Source of the DNA: Hymenopellis radicata
Lineage: Eukaryota > Basidiomycota > Agaricomycetes > Agaricales > Physalacriaceae
DNA length: 64,000 nucleotides
Assembly: GCA_015501595.1 (NCBI GenBank)
Contig: JADNRX010000047.1
Location: 160,337-224,336 of the forward strand
Direction of reading: 5' to 3'
The first letter of the stretch is position 1; every line of letters starts with the position of its first letter. Both the position numbers and the translations under genes were made by a program. Below, piece by piece: positions 41,360 to 53,001 of this stretch. The notes beneath the pieces were generated by a model. The model was not told the DNA's origin, did no database searches, and was given only the letters and a program-made list of their open reading frames with translations.

Positions 41360-42551
41360 GAGGCCACTTATCCTACCGGACAAGTGGTCCAATCAAATGT
41401 ATGCTCGATGTACACTTTTTGTTTCTCAGTGTGAATTCTCGAATTTTGCTGAAGTTGTATTTACAGTCAAAGGAGCAGACGGCAGATTGGCTTAGCTGCA
41501 TGGTCCGTCAATAAAGTGGGCCTTCAGAATTCTTTTTGCTCCCTCAACTCGTTTGCGGCAGACAAGTGACCACGCCAGACGCATGCAGAGGCTCGCGAGT
41601 CACCGCTGACATGAGCAAGATCAGGCGCTAGCAGCATGGACTTTGAAAGATTACATTCCTCATCTCTCATATTTGTCTCCGCGGCGCTCTCGTCTTCCGC
41701 ATAGGAGCGTCGACGTCTCCGTCTGTGCAGTGCGCACCCGTTTACTACCTGTCCGGTGTTGTGATTCTTCTTGGACGCGTCTCTTGCTTATGCTAATTCG
41801 TAAAGCTCTCAGTGAGCTCCTATGTTCAACTCGAAACCTGTGCTGAAGTCCACCATCCCGTTTGCTTTCCGAGGACGCTTGTTCTAGCGGAATAGCGCCT
41901 CATTATGGGGATGTCAGGATTACTGCCCTTTTTAATTGACTTGAATTGTCACTCCAGGATACAAGGCAGTCTTTGATGTGAGTGTGATTTTCTTTGAATG
42001 CAGTTTGTCGAAACGTCAAAGGTTATACCAGCGGCCTTACCTTCTTGATTTCGAGGCCACTTGTCCTATTGGCACGACGCCTCATGTGGGTGATCCAGTT
42101 CTTGTTTTTGGTTTGTGCGGACATGACTGAAGAGTCAATCAAGCCGGATGGGCTTTAGTTTCTCTGAACGTAGTCTCTCGCACGGGAACGTCGAAGAGGC
42201 CAAACTTACTCCTCAATTTCGAGGCCACTTGTCCTATCGGAACAGTGCCTTTCCTCTATGTGCGGGCCGATTCACTGTGCGCTATTTTTGTGCATACACT
42301 CGGAGTGCTGTCTCGGGGGAAGACCAGTGGCGGATTGGCATGACCGTTTTTTGTCTTGGTCTGGCTTGATTGGAGACTTTTGATTAATGCTCACCAGGCG
42401 GTCCGCTATCAGTGTGCTGGGTATCGCCCCTCAATGCGGCGAATCCCCCGTGTGTCTTTTTTTTGAGGCCTGACTCTGGATGGGACTGATTCTAGCAGAT
42501 AGTGCGACACGAGAGATCTGAGGCGACTTGTCCTACCGGATACAGCGCCTC
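41360..42551 (+). repeat. 31-bp hairpin repeats, five copies
   Basis: Copies at 41360-41390 (degenerate 3' half), 41871-41901, 42053-42083, 42221-42251 and 42520-42551. Three of them lie in the direct-repeat unit 41675-42440 at 168-182 bp spacing, matching the unit at 38190-38960. Confidence 0.8.
41675..42440 (+). repeat. Direct repeat within the left arm, copy 2
   Basis: Collinear with 38190-38960, with small deletions and substitutions. Confidence 0.8.
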
Positions 42552-42839
42552 AATGGGACCAGCCGCACAGGTACCGCCTTTTTTGTCCTCTGACTTTGGA
42601 CTTTGAAGTATGTGTGATAGTAAGACGTCTTCGATTTCTTGCAGACCCCGCACTACTACGCTGAAGTCAAAAGAAGGCGGATTCAAGTCGGCTTAGCCGC
42701 ACTCTCTCGATCAGCTTCAGGGCAAGGATTCTGACCAAGGATCGTCGCGTGCAAACCGCATTTGAAAGACCTCAAGAACTGTCACTCAGAATCATCAATA
42801 CTAAGTCTATCTAGACTCTACTCCATGACAGAACGTGAC

Positions 42840-43192
42840 AGACCACGCTGATAAACGAGAAGAGGGCAAAATCCCCCACCAATCCACCGCCGCTACCTCC
42901 AAAACGACGACGTCCTCTCGCAATGAAGGTGGGAAATTACTTTGCCCTTCTACAAAGAGGGCGTCGGGTTCGTGCTTTCTTCGTCACTCTACACCCTGTC
43001 TTCATAAGATCTAGCCCTTCAAGCGTGCATTATCGAATTGGAAGCCGAGCTTGCTGAGCGTCGCAAACGCGCAGATTGCGAGCGCGCGCTTGAAGACATC
43101 CGCCGCGAATGCCGACATCTGTTCGTCGTTCCCGCAATCTCCGATGCGGTCCTGACTGTCTCGAAGCTCACGAACAAGCGTCAAAAGTGACC
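42840..43192 (+). pseudogene. Small coiled-coil gene, copy b (decayed)
   Basis: Similar to 40820-41181 along its whole length (GATAAACGAGAAGAGGGC; GAAGACATCCGCCGCGAATG; CACGAACAAGCGTCAAAAG). It lacks the ATG and has indels in exon 1. The coiled-coil exon is best preserved. Confidence 0.65.
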
Positions 43193-43401
43193 GTTAATTC
43201 CGTTGTCGGCCTCACTGACATGACGACAAAATGCGGCCTCGGGCGTAGACATGCATGCAACGAGACAGACGCTGCGACATTGAACGATGGACCTCGACGT
43301 TCTGTCCAAGTCAATATTCGCGAGGCCGGTCAAGGTCTTTTGAAGGATTCTGTTACGAAAAAGAGGTAAACAAATGTTGTACACATGAACATAGAAGGTT
43401 A

Positions 43402-44523
43402 TCATACCCGATTGACATTGAACGTGGGTAGATTGACGAATGGCGGACGTTCACGCAGGGCCTCTATCTTCTTGCCCCATTTTGAGGCTGCAGGTAGGAC
43501 GGAGGGTATAGATACTTCCTCAAGCGACAATGATGTTACTTGGGAGAGTATCTGGAGCATGGCATCGCAGAAGATTGGTTGCATAGCGCCTTCGAAGGAG
43601 ATGATGCGCAATTGATCATTGGCGCTCAAGTCTAATAATGTCGGAGCAACATCTAGGAACTCCGTTAGTATGACTATGAAGAAACGGATAAGATTGCAAG
43701 GCATACCTGGATTATTCCATCCGGGATAGAACGGTCCCGATGTCGGATGTAGAACGAGCTCGCGGAGATGAGATCCAGCGCCGTGCAATAACCTGCGAAC
43801 CGATTTCGTAGCTCTAAAACCCGTCCCACCAAGCTTCAAGTACTCCAGCGGAATATGCACCCCCTCCGGCGTACCCGATATCCATTCCATGACCGACTCG
43901 ATTACACTCACGCGCGGCCCGACAAGCGTGAACCGGCGCAGCGTCATGGGCACCCCTCGACCATGAAGCGCTGCGTCGGAGGGGAGCGCGTTCATGTTGG
44001 TGATCATTGTGAGGTAGATGAAGGTCAGGTCCTCCAAGACGGGGAACAGGGATATGACATCGACCAGCTGGGCTAAATCCGAGAGCTTGGAGTGGTGTAG
44101 CTCGAGCGCGGTTACACCTTGATAAGGACGCAGGGACTCGCGCGCAATGGGCTTGCGCGTAGACCAGTCTATATTATGCAGACAGAGCTTGCACAGGTGT
44201 GGGAGCTTGGCGGTGACAGGCGCGACCTGATCTAGGATCTCGCAGTCTATGTGGCCTGTGTCCGGCTGCTGTTTCCTCTGGATTACCAGTGCCCGTACAA
44301 ATTCCGATAGGGTGACCTTTGGTGAGGCGAAGAGATCTACGAATCCCAAGGCGGTTTCGGGGAGGATAGTCACAGTGCCAAAGAGCATGCGCCGGCTGAT
44401 GATGTGCCACGGGATGTTGATGAGGGAAACGGAAGCGAGGGTGCCGACGTCGAGGTTGAGAGAGTCCGGCTTGGTGGCATCTAGAATAGCTTCTATAATC
44501 TCGGGAGGGAGTTCGGAGGCCAT
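43402..44523 (-). CDS. F-box/LRR-like protein, left-arm copy
   Basis: Opens MASELPPEIIEAILDATKPD, an F-box start as found in large agaricomycete F-box families, which recruit targets to SCF E3 ubiquitin ligases. Leucine-rich segments follow: LPHLCKLCLHNIDW, VTALELHHSKLSDLAQLVDV and LEDLTFIYLTMITN. A GTATGC...CCTAG intron (a multiple of three, so the frame also reads through) precedes DVAPTLLDLSANDQLRIISF. It ends LPTFNVNRV, about 353 residues when spliced. Paralogue of 49998-51125, about 80-85% identical, with many conservative changes and no stops. Confidence 0.75.
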   Translation of the reverse strand: MASELPPEIIEAILDATKPDSLNLDVGTLASVSLINIPWHIISRRMLFGTVTILPETALGFVDLFASPKVTLSEFVRALVIQRKQQPDTGHIDCEILDQVAPVTAKLPHLCKLCLHNIDWSTRKPIARESLRPYQGVTALELHHSKLSDLAQLVDVISLFPVLEDLTFIYLTMITNMNALPSDAALHGRGVPMTLRRFTLVGPRVSVIESVMEWISGTPEGVHIPLEYLKLGGTGFRATKSVRRLLHGAGSHLRELVLHPTSGPFYPGWNNPGMPCNLIRFFIVILTEFLDVAPTLLDLSANDQLRIISFEGAMQPIFCDAMLQILSQVTSLSLEEVSIPSVLPAASKWGKKIEALRERPPFVNLPTFNVNRV

Positions 44524-44540
44524 TATGGTTATGGTTGTCG

Positions 44541-45640
44541 ATGAGAGTAATTTATAAGGAGTGCACAGCTGAGCGCGGTCAGGGCGCGGTTAATAACTCC
44601 GCGCCGATCATACCGAAAATAGGAACTGTCGCTGTGAGAGAAGCCGTAGCATCCAAAATGCAAGTGCTAAGCTAGAACTGATAATCCAACCTGCTTGTTT
44701 CGAAAGCGCTATGCTTATTCGGCCTCAAGTCATACATGTACAAACTGTACACGCCGCAGCGAAGGTTAAGCCCATGCTCAGTGAACTTTCCATTAGGAAA
44801 GGTTGATTGCGAATGATAGGGCTATCAACGAAACTCAACCCCTCCCAATGCTGTTGACAGATGTTGCACTGGACTGAATGCCATGGGTGCTTGGTCTCTT
44901 CTTGCTAAGTACTGTGGATTATGTTGGGTACTCGGTCCTGCATCAGTATCGCATCCCAGCGCAGCGTCGACCTCGTTGTATGGGCTACACGTCGGCCTCG
45001 TCCTACTGATCGTCGGCGCTGTGTCAGTCGCGTTCCAAGTCCTGGCAGTAGATATCGTCGTCCTCGTTAAGGTCCTCGACCCGTCGTTGTCGTCCTCATG
45101 TGCCGATTGAAATCAGCTCGCGGCAAGGCGCGCGCTGCAATTTGGACTTGGACGGATTTTCATGCTGGAGACGATGAACGCCGTCCGGAAGGCATTGGTG
45201 AGGAGTTACCATCCAGCTAGCGGACTTCTATTCCGCATATTATTGTAAGTGCCTGCTCCCCCCCCGCATCGACCAGGTCGTTCTTCAATCTGAAATGTGT
45301 TCCGAAGAATGTCCGAGTCGACAAACAACGCACATACATGATTCTCGCTGAGTCCCCTGAGACCAGCTCTCTCGGCTAGTCGGAAGCAAACTTTACGATA
45401 GGCGGATTCGTCAAGGACGCGCACGGCGGCGCGGCCAGTACGCATGACGTTTCCCGGCGGTGTGTCCTAAATGTCGGGCATCGAGAGGTGTGAGATAGAC
45501 AACATTAACACTCTTCATACGAGCCATCTGATCCGAGTCGGCCTTACAAACTCTGTTGTCACTATTGTTACTTTCTAAATCCACCTGTGTTACATGCAGT
45601 CAACGTTGCTGCGAGATTCCTGTGCGATGGTAAGTGTAAT
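44541..45640. other. Inner spacer, left part: no supported gene
   Basis: The promoters of the two F-box genes differ completely here and at 49.9 kb, marking the inner limit of the duplication. A plus-strand frame at 44883-45107 is Leu/Val-rich but lacks support. Confidence 0.4.
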
Positions 45641-46990
45641 TCAAGAAAGAAAGTCACGACCTACACCCACGGTCTTCATCTCGACACGGTCATCAGTGTT
45701 TCGGTCACTGAAGGCTTCCCTTGTAATCGAAACAACGGGGCGCCCGATGGTAGGGTGCCTCCTCCCATCGGAGGCTACCTCGTCACGCCAGACGATACTC
45801 GGAAATGACACCATGTCTGCAGAGGACGTATATGTCGCGCGTCCGCCCACAATTCGGAGGCGGGAGTTCAGAACCACGAAGATCATGTTGGCGTAAAGTT
45901 TTGGGATCAAGAGGGCGGTGCCTGCTTGGAACATAGTCCCTGGCAATGCGAAGAACAGAACAAGAGCGGTAATATTTACAAGAGCTACAAAAGCATCGTA
46001 TGTGATCAGCGTGCCAGAATCTGTTATGTGATACTACGACGCACCGGTTACGCTTCCAGTCTCGATAGTCAGACGAATTAGCTTTGAGATCAGGGCATGT
46101 GTGTGGCGGAACCCAGTATCACTTTGTAAGAGCTGGAATCGCATCAGAAATGTTCAGTACGGACCGGAGAGGACAGACCTACATAGTACGTCATGCAGGT
46201 GGCAATGAGGGTGTCACTCAAGGCAGCACCACCACACCAGACCTTTGCGAACAAGTTAGCTGAGATACGGAGATTTCTTGGCAAGTGCATACTCCGACTG
46301 CAGTAGTGAGCCTTCGGTTGTTAACTCGAGTAAGATTTCCAGCTGAAATGATTGAGCACGGGGATGTGTTGATTCGAAAGATGATCTCCACCTTCAAAGG
46401 TAAAAGCCCCAGCTACGAAGCCAGCAATAGAGCTTGTCAATGAAATCTGAGCAAGTTAGATGATGTCCATGCAGGCACAGTAGATATCACTTACAGCCAA
46501 GATTACCACAGGAAATGCCCGTCTTTTTGTAAACGTGTAGATACGATATGCATAGAATGTTTGACCGACAAATGCAACTGAAAGACCTATTAGCATTGAA
46601 GAATCTTCTGGATAGGAGTGAACACATACCTAGTCCGCTTAACGTAGGGATAGAGAACCACTCAAAGTGGATGTCTGTAATTGCCTGTACATCGCCGAAA
46701 CCGGATCCAAACATCGCAAAAGCGTCATGCATAATAAGAACAGTCTGCACGAATTCCATAATATAGATGCCGTAGGCAAGACATTTGTTGAACAGCCTAT
46801 CCTCTGGGAATGCCTCGTAATACAGGTCTGCAAATTCTGTATCAGCGGCGCTGCCGAGAACTAGCCGGATGTGTGGCAAAGGAAAACCGCACAGAGTTGA
46901 ACAGTGAGAGTACCAAAGAGACAGGCATTCACGAGAAAACCAATTATCTAAGTCACAGAAGGTTCGAAGAGACGTTCCAAAGCAGTTGCA
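45641..46990 (-). CDS. DUF6534 multi-pass membrane protein
   Basis: A seven-helix-type membrane protein of a large mushroom family of unknown function. Segments in order on the minus strand: IGFLVNACLFGTLTVQLC; YYEAFPEDRLFNKCLAYGIY; IMEFVQTVLIMHDAFAMFG; VAFVGQTFYAYRIYTFTKRR; ISLTSSIAGFVAGAFTFEG; then the diagnostic core WCGGAALSDTLIATCMTYY and DTGFRHTHALISKLIRLTIE, TGSVT; MFQAGTALLIPKLYANMIF; and a Ser/Arg-rich cytosolic tail ending GVGRDFLS. Exons are short with clear GT-AG junctions. The first exon with the ATG was not located with confidence and may lie beyond 46990. Confidence 0.7.
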
Positions 46991-48187
46991 AGAATGCTTG
47001 CCATAGGTCCGGACCTATCAGCACACATTGAACAACCACTTGGAGAACAACAGCAAAACAACTCACAGCGTCGCGATCTGCAGACCTGGAGGCAGAGATT
47101 CGACTGGGATCATCGTCTTCAAGGACATGGGTAGAGGACAACAGGCAGAACAGTTCTTAAGATATAGCACACATCCTGCTGATGCATCGGGGCATCGGTC
47201 ACCCCGATCAACAGTAAAGCGTGGTTGAGAGGGGGAATCATGAAGCTGATGAACAATGAGGTAGACATCCCGTGCTTGTACGTCCAATAGACGGACCGCC
47301 AAACGCCCAAGCACCCCACAGCCACTGACGAACTTTCCACACTCCCCGGACACGTCCAACACGGCAACACGTTCAGCTAACCTGTGCCCTTTGAATCAGT
47401 ATTGCCGGTAGACGCGGGAGGATGCAACCGCCGGACCTTAAAATGCTGAGATCAAGATCATACAAGAAGAGGATGTGTTCTGTGTTAATATCAATCGTAC
47501 GGCAGTGCTGGTCGAAAGGAACCGACCAGCGACCGATCAATGTCCCTTTTTCCGTCACGTGAAAACCATGTGATGAGTTCGCGGCTGGTCGAAATTCGAC
47601 AGAGTGTCTGCGAGAAACACTGTTTCCTTCCTCTTGTACATTCTGATCACCTTCATCTAGTTTGTGTTTAGATCTTTGCAAGTGGATCAGTGTTGACGGT
47701 AGCACAGGACCTGAGAAGATGCGACTCGGAGACTCGGACTCGGACTCGGACAGACCTCAGTGAACATAGTTCAGTACATAGTATTGATCTCGATATCATA
47801 CTTACGAGAACCAAGGATCCTCTACGATGATACTATCACCCGGTTGCTGGACCCTCATTTGGATTAATGAGATCAGTCAGGATGTCTATTTAAAGAAATT
47901 ACCGGTGGGCGTGTTTAGAGAACTCCCCAAGCTCGCCACTAGTAAGCGAGGAAGGAGTCGCTGAAGAACGGTACACCGGATACTTTCTCATGAATACGAG
48001 TGCTTCTTCCTCTTGTAGATACTGATCGCAAATGAGACAAGTTGCAGCGAGGCGCTAGTTTACGCGGACAATCTTTGCGGCGCCATGTATCCACTCAGTC
48101 GATCAATTTAATCCAACGGAAAATTCACTGAGCTTTATGTAGGAAATCAACCGCATTATCCCTACACAAGTACAGCCAAAACACGTA
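46991..48187. other. Inner spacer, middle: no supported gene
   Basis: Minus-strand frames at 47063-47370 and 47373-47705 have no family support. A GACTCG microsatellite lies at about 47725-47750. Confidence 0.4.
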
Positions 48188-49826
48188 TCACTGAGCAGCG
48201 ACGGCCTGCTGTTGCGGCGGAGCATTTGTCCGTCCCGCCATCGCAGTACCCAACGCCTGCGTCCGCAGGGACAGCCCTCTCGTCTTTTCGATGACAGTCT
48301 GATACACGGGGAGCGCCGGTCGTGTGGATGACGTTCTAACGGGGGATAAGTCAAATTTGGTGGGGCTAAATGTAAGGCGGTTACCTTTTCCAAATCAATT
48401 TTGACGTCTGCGCCCATACGTGTCTCCCGGATGAGATTGACGATGTATTTCTCGCCTTCGTCGCGGGATAGGTTGAGACGGTCGGAGAGTTCACTGGAGG
48501 ATGTTGGTTAAGAGGAGAACTGGTTATAAAGGACGCACCCAATGTCAATCTTTTGGTGGATACGGCAGTACGCCTCACTGATGAGGTACCGCGCGTTATC
48601 CAAAAACTCCTCACGGAAGTTTTGAATGGAAAAGTCATCACCAACGACAACCTCAGCCTTGCAAGCTCTTTCTGCGCACTCTCAAAGTCAAACTCGACAT
48701 AGAGCTCCTTCAAGAAATTCGTGACAGGATCAGAGTACTGATACTCCTCCATCTGAATAATCTTGACGACCTCTCGAACAGCATGCCGTATGCGCGAAGA
48801 CGAGCCCAAGACGGATGCTTTCCTTGACAGAATAGCAGCTGCGGTAAGGTAGCGCAATATCCACGGGCACGCCGTTTGGATGGTGTTGAGGTAAATCGGG
48901 GAGAGGAATGTCTCGAGGAGGAGAGTGCGGCCCTGGGGGTGGTTGAAGTAGACGAACAGAGACCAGTGGACGAGCCATGTTCGCGAGTGCAGCTGCTTTA
49001 GCGCGGGTTCGGGGGCGGACGTGGATCTGGAAGGGGAGAGGAGGGGGACGGGCGATCGCGAGTCGATGAGTTCGCGCAGACTGTTGAGCTCCTCTAATGC
49101 GATGTCCTAGCGCCCGACTAGGATATTTGAGGCGAGCTTTCCCCAGTGCGCTGGAATGTTGAGATCGTTGTCTGTAGACAAGACACGAAAGTGGTACAGA
49201 TAATCTGCTGCACCACTATAAGTTCCGTATGAGTATTGGAATTTTCCGAATGTGTAAAGCGCAGTGATGTGCTCTAGAGTGACCTAATAAAACATCAATA
49301 TAAAAACACGAAAATAAAAGTGTCACGCACATTGTGATTGTCTTTACAGCCTAGTCTCTCCTAGACAGACTACGATACGACGTGACGAGGCAAGCTTAGT
49401 ACTTGTATTTACAGCCGGTTTCAAAATAGTTGGCGGAGAAGATACTGCAGATTTTGGTTCTTGTCCTGGCGCAGGGCTTGCGCCACATCCGGATTTTCGA
49501 TGGCATCTAAAACCGCCTGCGCGAGGCTGCGCCTCATTCTGCAACCGCTGATGCAAATTCTACGCATTCCCTTTAGCGTTTCCGTTTCAAAAATCCAACA
49601 AACATCGCACCTGCCGGAACCTGCTCATTCGGATATACCTTTTCGAAAAAAGACACCGCATAGTCGCATAGTCGAACATATTCGTGCCTTTTGCCAGTTC
49701 ATACTGGGCAACTTGGATCTCGTGGGCGGAGTACAGGTCGGATTCAGAGAGATGCGCGAGGAGGGGGAAGGCCAGATGGCGGTCCAGGTGCCCGATTATC
49801 TTGTTGGATAGGTCGTATTCTGCCAT
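48188..49826 (-). pseudogene. eIF3e (INT6) translation initiation factor subunit, decayed
   Basis: Begins [20 protein letters not shown], then [16 protein letters not shown], a clear eIF3e N-terminus. The remainder follows the family (QAVLDAIENPDVAQALRQDK; ELIDSR; TWLVHWSLFVYFNHPQGRTL; LNTIQTACPWILRYLTAAAI; FDFESAQKEL; NARYLISEAYCRIHQKIDIG; RETRMGADVKIDLEK; VYQTVIEKTRGLSLRTQALG) up to a TGA at 48188-48190. Reading is broken several times: an 8-bp tandem duplication GCATAGTC (49658-49673, plus strand) after MFDYA; indels around AVLDAIENP and after NQNLQYL; a Trp-to-TAG change (49107-49109); a single-base loss near 48660; and another frame change in the last exon. eIF3e is part of the PCI core of eIF3 and is dispensable in some fungi. 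Confidence 0.85.
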
Positions 49827-49997
49827 GCTCGTCGTCGTCGGCGATGATGAGCAGAGTCAATTTTCGAACACAGCCACCTGGTGGAGATGGACGAATGTGG
49901 AAGGGAGATAAGATAAGTCAGTGAGTCTCCCACGGGTACGTGCCTGAATCATGCTAAAGAATCACCTTCAACTTGTTCTTCACCAGCGACCACCACA

Positions 49998-51125
49998 ATG
50001 GCCGCCTCCGAACTCCCTCCCGAAATTATAGAAGCTATACTAGATGCCACCAAGCCAGACTCTCTCAACCTCGACGTCGGCACCCTCGCTTCCGTTTCCC
50101 TCATCAACATCCCGTGGCACATCATCAGCCGGCGCATGCTCTTTGGCACTGTGGCTATCCTCCCCGAAACCGCCTTGGGATTCGTAGATCTCTTCGCCTC
50201 ACCAAAGGTCACCCTACCGGAATTTGTACGGACACTGGTAATCCAGAGGAAACAGCATCGGGACATGGGCTACATAGACTGCGAGATCCTAGATCAGCTC
50301 GCGCCTGTCACCGCCAAGCTCCCACGCCTGCGCAAGCTCTGTCTGAATACTATAGACTGGACTACGCGCAAGCCCATTGCGCGCGAGTCTCTATGTCCTT
50401 ATCAAGGCGTAACCGCGCTCGAGCTACACCACTCCAAGCTCTCGGATTTAGCCCAGCTGGTCGATGTCATATCCCTGTTCCCCCTCTTGGAGGATTTACA
50501 CTTTATACATCTGAACATGATCACAGACATGAACGCACCCTCCGAGGTGGCGCTCCACGGTCGAGGGGTGCCCATGACGCTGCGACGGTTTACCCTTGTC
50601 GGGCACCGCGTGAGTGTAACCGAGTCTGTCATGGCATGGATATCAGGTACACCGGAGGGGCTGGATATTCTGCTAGAATACTTGGAGCTTCATGGGCGGG
50701 GATTTATAGCTACGAAGTCGCTAAGCAGGTTATTGCGGGGTGCTGGCTCTCATCTCCGCGAGCTCCTTTTAGATCCTAGATCGACGCCGTTCAGTCCTGG
50801 ATGGAACAAATCAGGTATACCTTCCCATCTTCTTTGTTTCCTCATCGTCACCATGCTAATGGGGTGCCCAGATGTTGCTCCGGCAGTACTAGACTTGAGC
50901 GCCAACGACCAATTGCGCATCATCTCCTTCGAAGGCGCTATGCAACCAATCTTCTGCGACGCCATGCTCCAGATACTCTCCCAAGTAACATCATTGTCGC
51001 TTGAGGAAGTATCTTTACCCTTCATTCTACCTGCAGCCTCAAAGTCCTCAAAGTGGGGCGAAAAGATAGAGGCATTGCGCGAACGTCCGTCCTTCGTCAA
51101 TGTACTGAAGTTCAATACCAACTAA
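49998..51125 (+). CDS. F-box/LRR-like protein, right-arm copy
   Basis: Opens MAASELPPEIIEAILDATKP with one Ala more than the left copy. The same leucine-rich organisation follows (LRKLCLNTIDW; VTALELHHSKLSDLAQLVDV; LEDLHFIHLNMIT). A GTATAC...CCCAG intron (about 50815-50872) precedes DVAPAVLDLSANDQLRIISF, and the protein ends NVLKFNTN. No stops. About 355 residues when spliced. Its upstream sequence is unrelated to that of the left copy, so the two genes are probably regulated differently. Confidence 0.75.
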   Translation: MAASELPPEIIEAILDATKPDSLNLDVGTLASVSLINIPWHIISRRMLFGTVAILPETALGFVDLFASPKVTLPEFVRTLVIQRKQHRDMGYIDCEILDQLAPVTAKLPRLRKLCLNTIDWTTRKPIARESLCPYQGVTALELHHSKLSDLAQLVDVISLFPLLEDLHFIHLNMITDMNAPSEVALHGRGVPMTLRRFTLVGHRVSVTESVMAWISGTPEGLDILLEYLELHGRGFIATKSLSRLLRGAGSHLRELLLDPRSTPFSPGWNKSGIPSHLLCFLIVTMLMGCPDVAPAVLDLSANDQLRIISFEGAMQPIFCDAMLQILSQVTSLSLEEVSLPFILPAASKSSKWGEKIEALRERPSFVNVLKFNTN

Positions 51126-51229
51126 TCTGGTATGATATTTTTTATGTTCATGTGTACCACATCTGTTTACCCTCTTTCTGCAACAGGACCCGACAAAAGA
51201 CCTTCACCGTTCGCGAATATTAACTTGGA

Positions 51230-51460
51230 CAGAAGGTTGGCTGTAGTATGGTGCGAGACCCATTCTTCAATGCCGCAACGTCTGGTCCGTTTCGCCCCGA
51301 CTTGGAGGCTGCATTCATTCGTCGTTCCCGCAGGACAGCATCGAACACTCCTGCTGGAACAACGAACGGATGTCGCCATTTGCGCTGGATGTCTTAAAGC
51401 GCTCACAATCTGTGACGCGCAGCTGCTGCGAGCTCGGCTTCCAACTCGTTATGTGCGCTT
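51230..51460 (-). pseudogene. Small coiled-coil gene, copy d (decayed)
   Basis: On the minus strand CTGCAAGCGCACATAACGAG, GTTGGAAGCCGAGCTC and GACATCCGTTCGTTGTTCC match the second exon of copies a and c, with frameshifts. Exon 1 is not recognisable. Mirrors copy b in the other arm. Confidence 0.55.
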
Positions 51461-51652
51461 GCAGAGTTAAGTAGATTGACAAGAGTGTAGTACTTATCGC
51501 GATTTCAATGTCATGGTACCTGACCCTTCTTCAGCATCATTCGAGGTTTGTATGCCACAAGAAACAAAAATATGACCATGTATTCTCAACCATGCATTGG
51601 ACCGCCGTATCCAGTAGGGCATGGCCTGTACCTGGCTTGCTGCTCTCCCATT

Positions 51653-52840
51653 GAGGCGCTGTATCCGGTAGGACAAGTCACCTCAGATCTCTCGTGTATG
51701 TTCATCTCCCGCCTCTCCGTATCCGGCAGAATCAGTCCATCAGTGCCATCCAAGAAAAGACACACAGGTGATTGGGTCCAATGAGGGATGCCTAGCCCGA
51801 ACTGCAATAGCGAACCGCCTGGTCAGAATCAAACCCAAAAGTCTCCAATCAAGCCAGACCAAGACAACAACTTCAGTCATGCCAATCCGCCACTGCGACA
51901 GCACTCCGAGTGTATGCACAAAAATAGTGCACAGTGAATCGGCCCGCACATAGAGGAAAGGCACTGTTCCGATAGGACAAGTGGCCTCGAAATCGAAGAG
52001 TAAGTCTGGCCTCTTCGACGTTCCCGTGCGAGAGACTACGTTCAGAGAAAGGGGAGGGCTCAGGCCCATCCGCCTAGCTGACTCTTCAGTCATGTCCGCG
52101 CAAACCCAAAATAAGAATTTGACCTCGAAGCCTTAACATGAGGTGTCGTTCCGATAGGACAAGTGGCCTCGAAATCAAGAAGGTAAGGCCGCTGGTATAA
52201 CCTTTGACGCTCCGATAAACTACATTGAAAGAAAATTACACTCACATCAAAGAAGCTATGCTGCCTTGTATCCTGGAGTGAGAATTCAAGTCAATTAACA
52301 AAACACAGCTGGTTTAAGTTCCAATGAGGCGCTATTCTGCTAGGACAAGCGCGCCCGGAAAGGACTTCAGGACAGGTTTCGAGAACGTAGGGGGGCTTTT
52401 ATGTTGGTGCAACTTGGCATAAGCAAGGGTCGTACACAGACGGAGACGTCGACGCTCATATGCATACGGCCGAAGAGCACGCAGAAGACGAGAGCGCCGC
52501 GGAGACAACTATGAGAGATGAGAAATGTAATCTTTCACAAGTCCATACTGCTAGCACTCTGCTAGCGCCTGATCCTGCTCATGAGCGGCGACTCGCGAGC
52601 CTCTGCATGCGTCTGGCGTGGTCACCTGTCTGCCGCAAACGAGTTGAGGAAGCAAAAAGAATTCTTCCACTCGATTGACGGACCATGCAGCTAAGCCAAT
52701 CTGCCGTCTTCTCCTTTGACTGTAGATACAACTTCAGCAAAATTCGAGGTCTGTAAGGCACAAGAAACAAAAAGATGGCTACATCGATCACGTATTGGTC
52801 CTTGGACCGCCGTGTCCGGTCCGGTACGACAAGTGGCCTC
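51653..52840 (-). repeat. 31-bp hairpin repeats, five copies
   Basis: Copies at 51653-51684, 51958-51988, 52140-52170, 52326-52356 (degenerate) and 52810-52840 (degenerate), inverted relative to the left arm. Reverse consensus: GAGGCACTGTTCC, GATA, GGACAAGTGGCCTC. Confidence 0.78.
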
Positions 52841-53001
52841 TGAATTGAAGACACTATATAGTAGGCGTGCATGAAAAGTCCTCCGAACAAAAGGGGCGGT
52901 ACCAGGGCTTGTCAAGCCCCGACCTGTTTTACTGGTCCTTTGCATGTTTACGGCCCGAGGCCGCATTTCGTCGTCGGTGAAGCCGACAGCGGAATTAACG
53001 G

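Larger units (their letters stand above)
37828..44540 (+). repeat. Large inverted repeat, left arm
   Basis: About 6.7 kb whose reverse complement matches 49985-56460 in gene order and sequence. The outer limit is where AACACTTCCCTG stops matching AACACTTGCCCTGG of the other arm; the inner limit is just upstream of the F-box ATG. Contents from the outside: hairpin repeats, Pro/Tyr-rich pseudogene (-), orphan gene (+), coiled-coil gene (+), more hairpin repeats, decayed coiled-coil copy (+), F-box gene (-). Confidence 0.93.

Noticed and set aside
38394..42551. CRISPR-like array of 31-bp repeats
   Set aside because: Spacing is irregular (about 170 to 500 bp), spacers are themselves duplicated between units and arms, and the host is a eukaryote with no cas genes.
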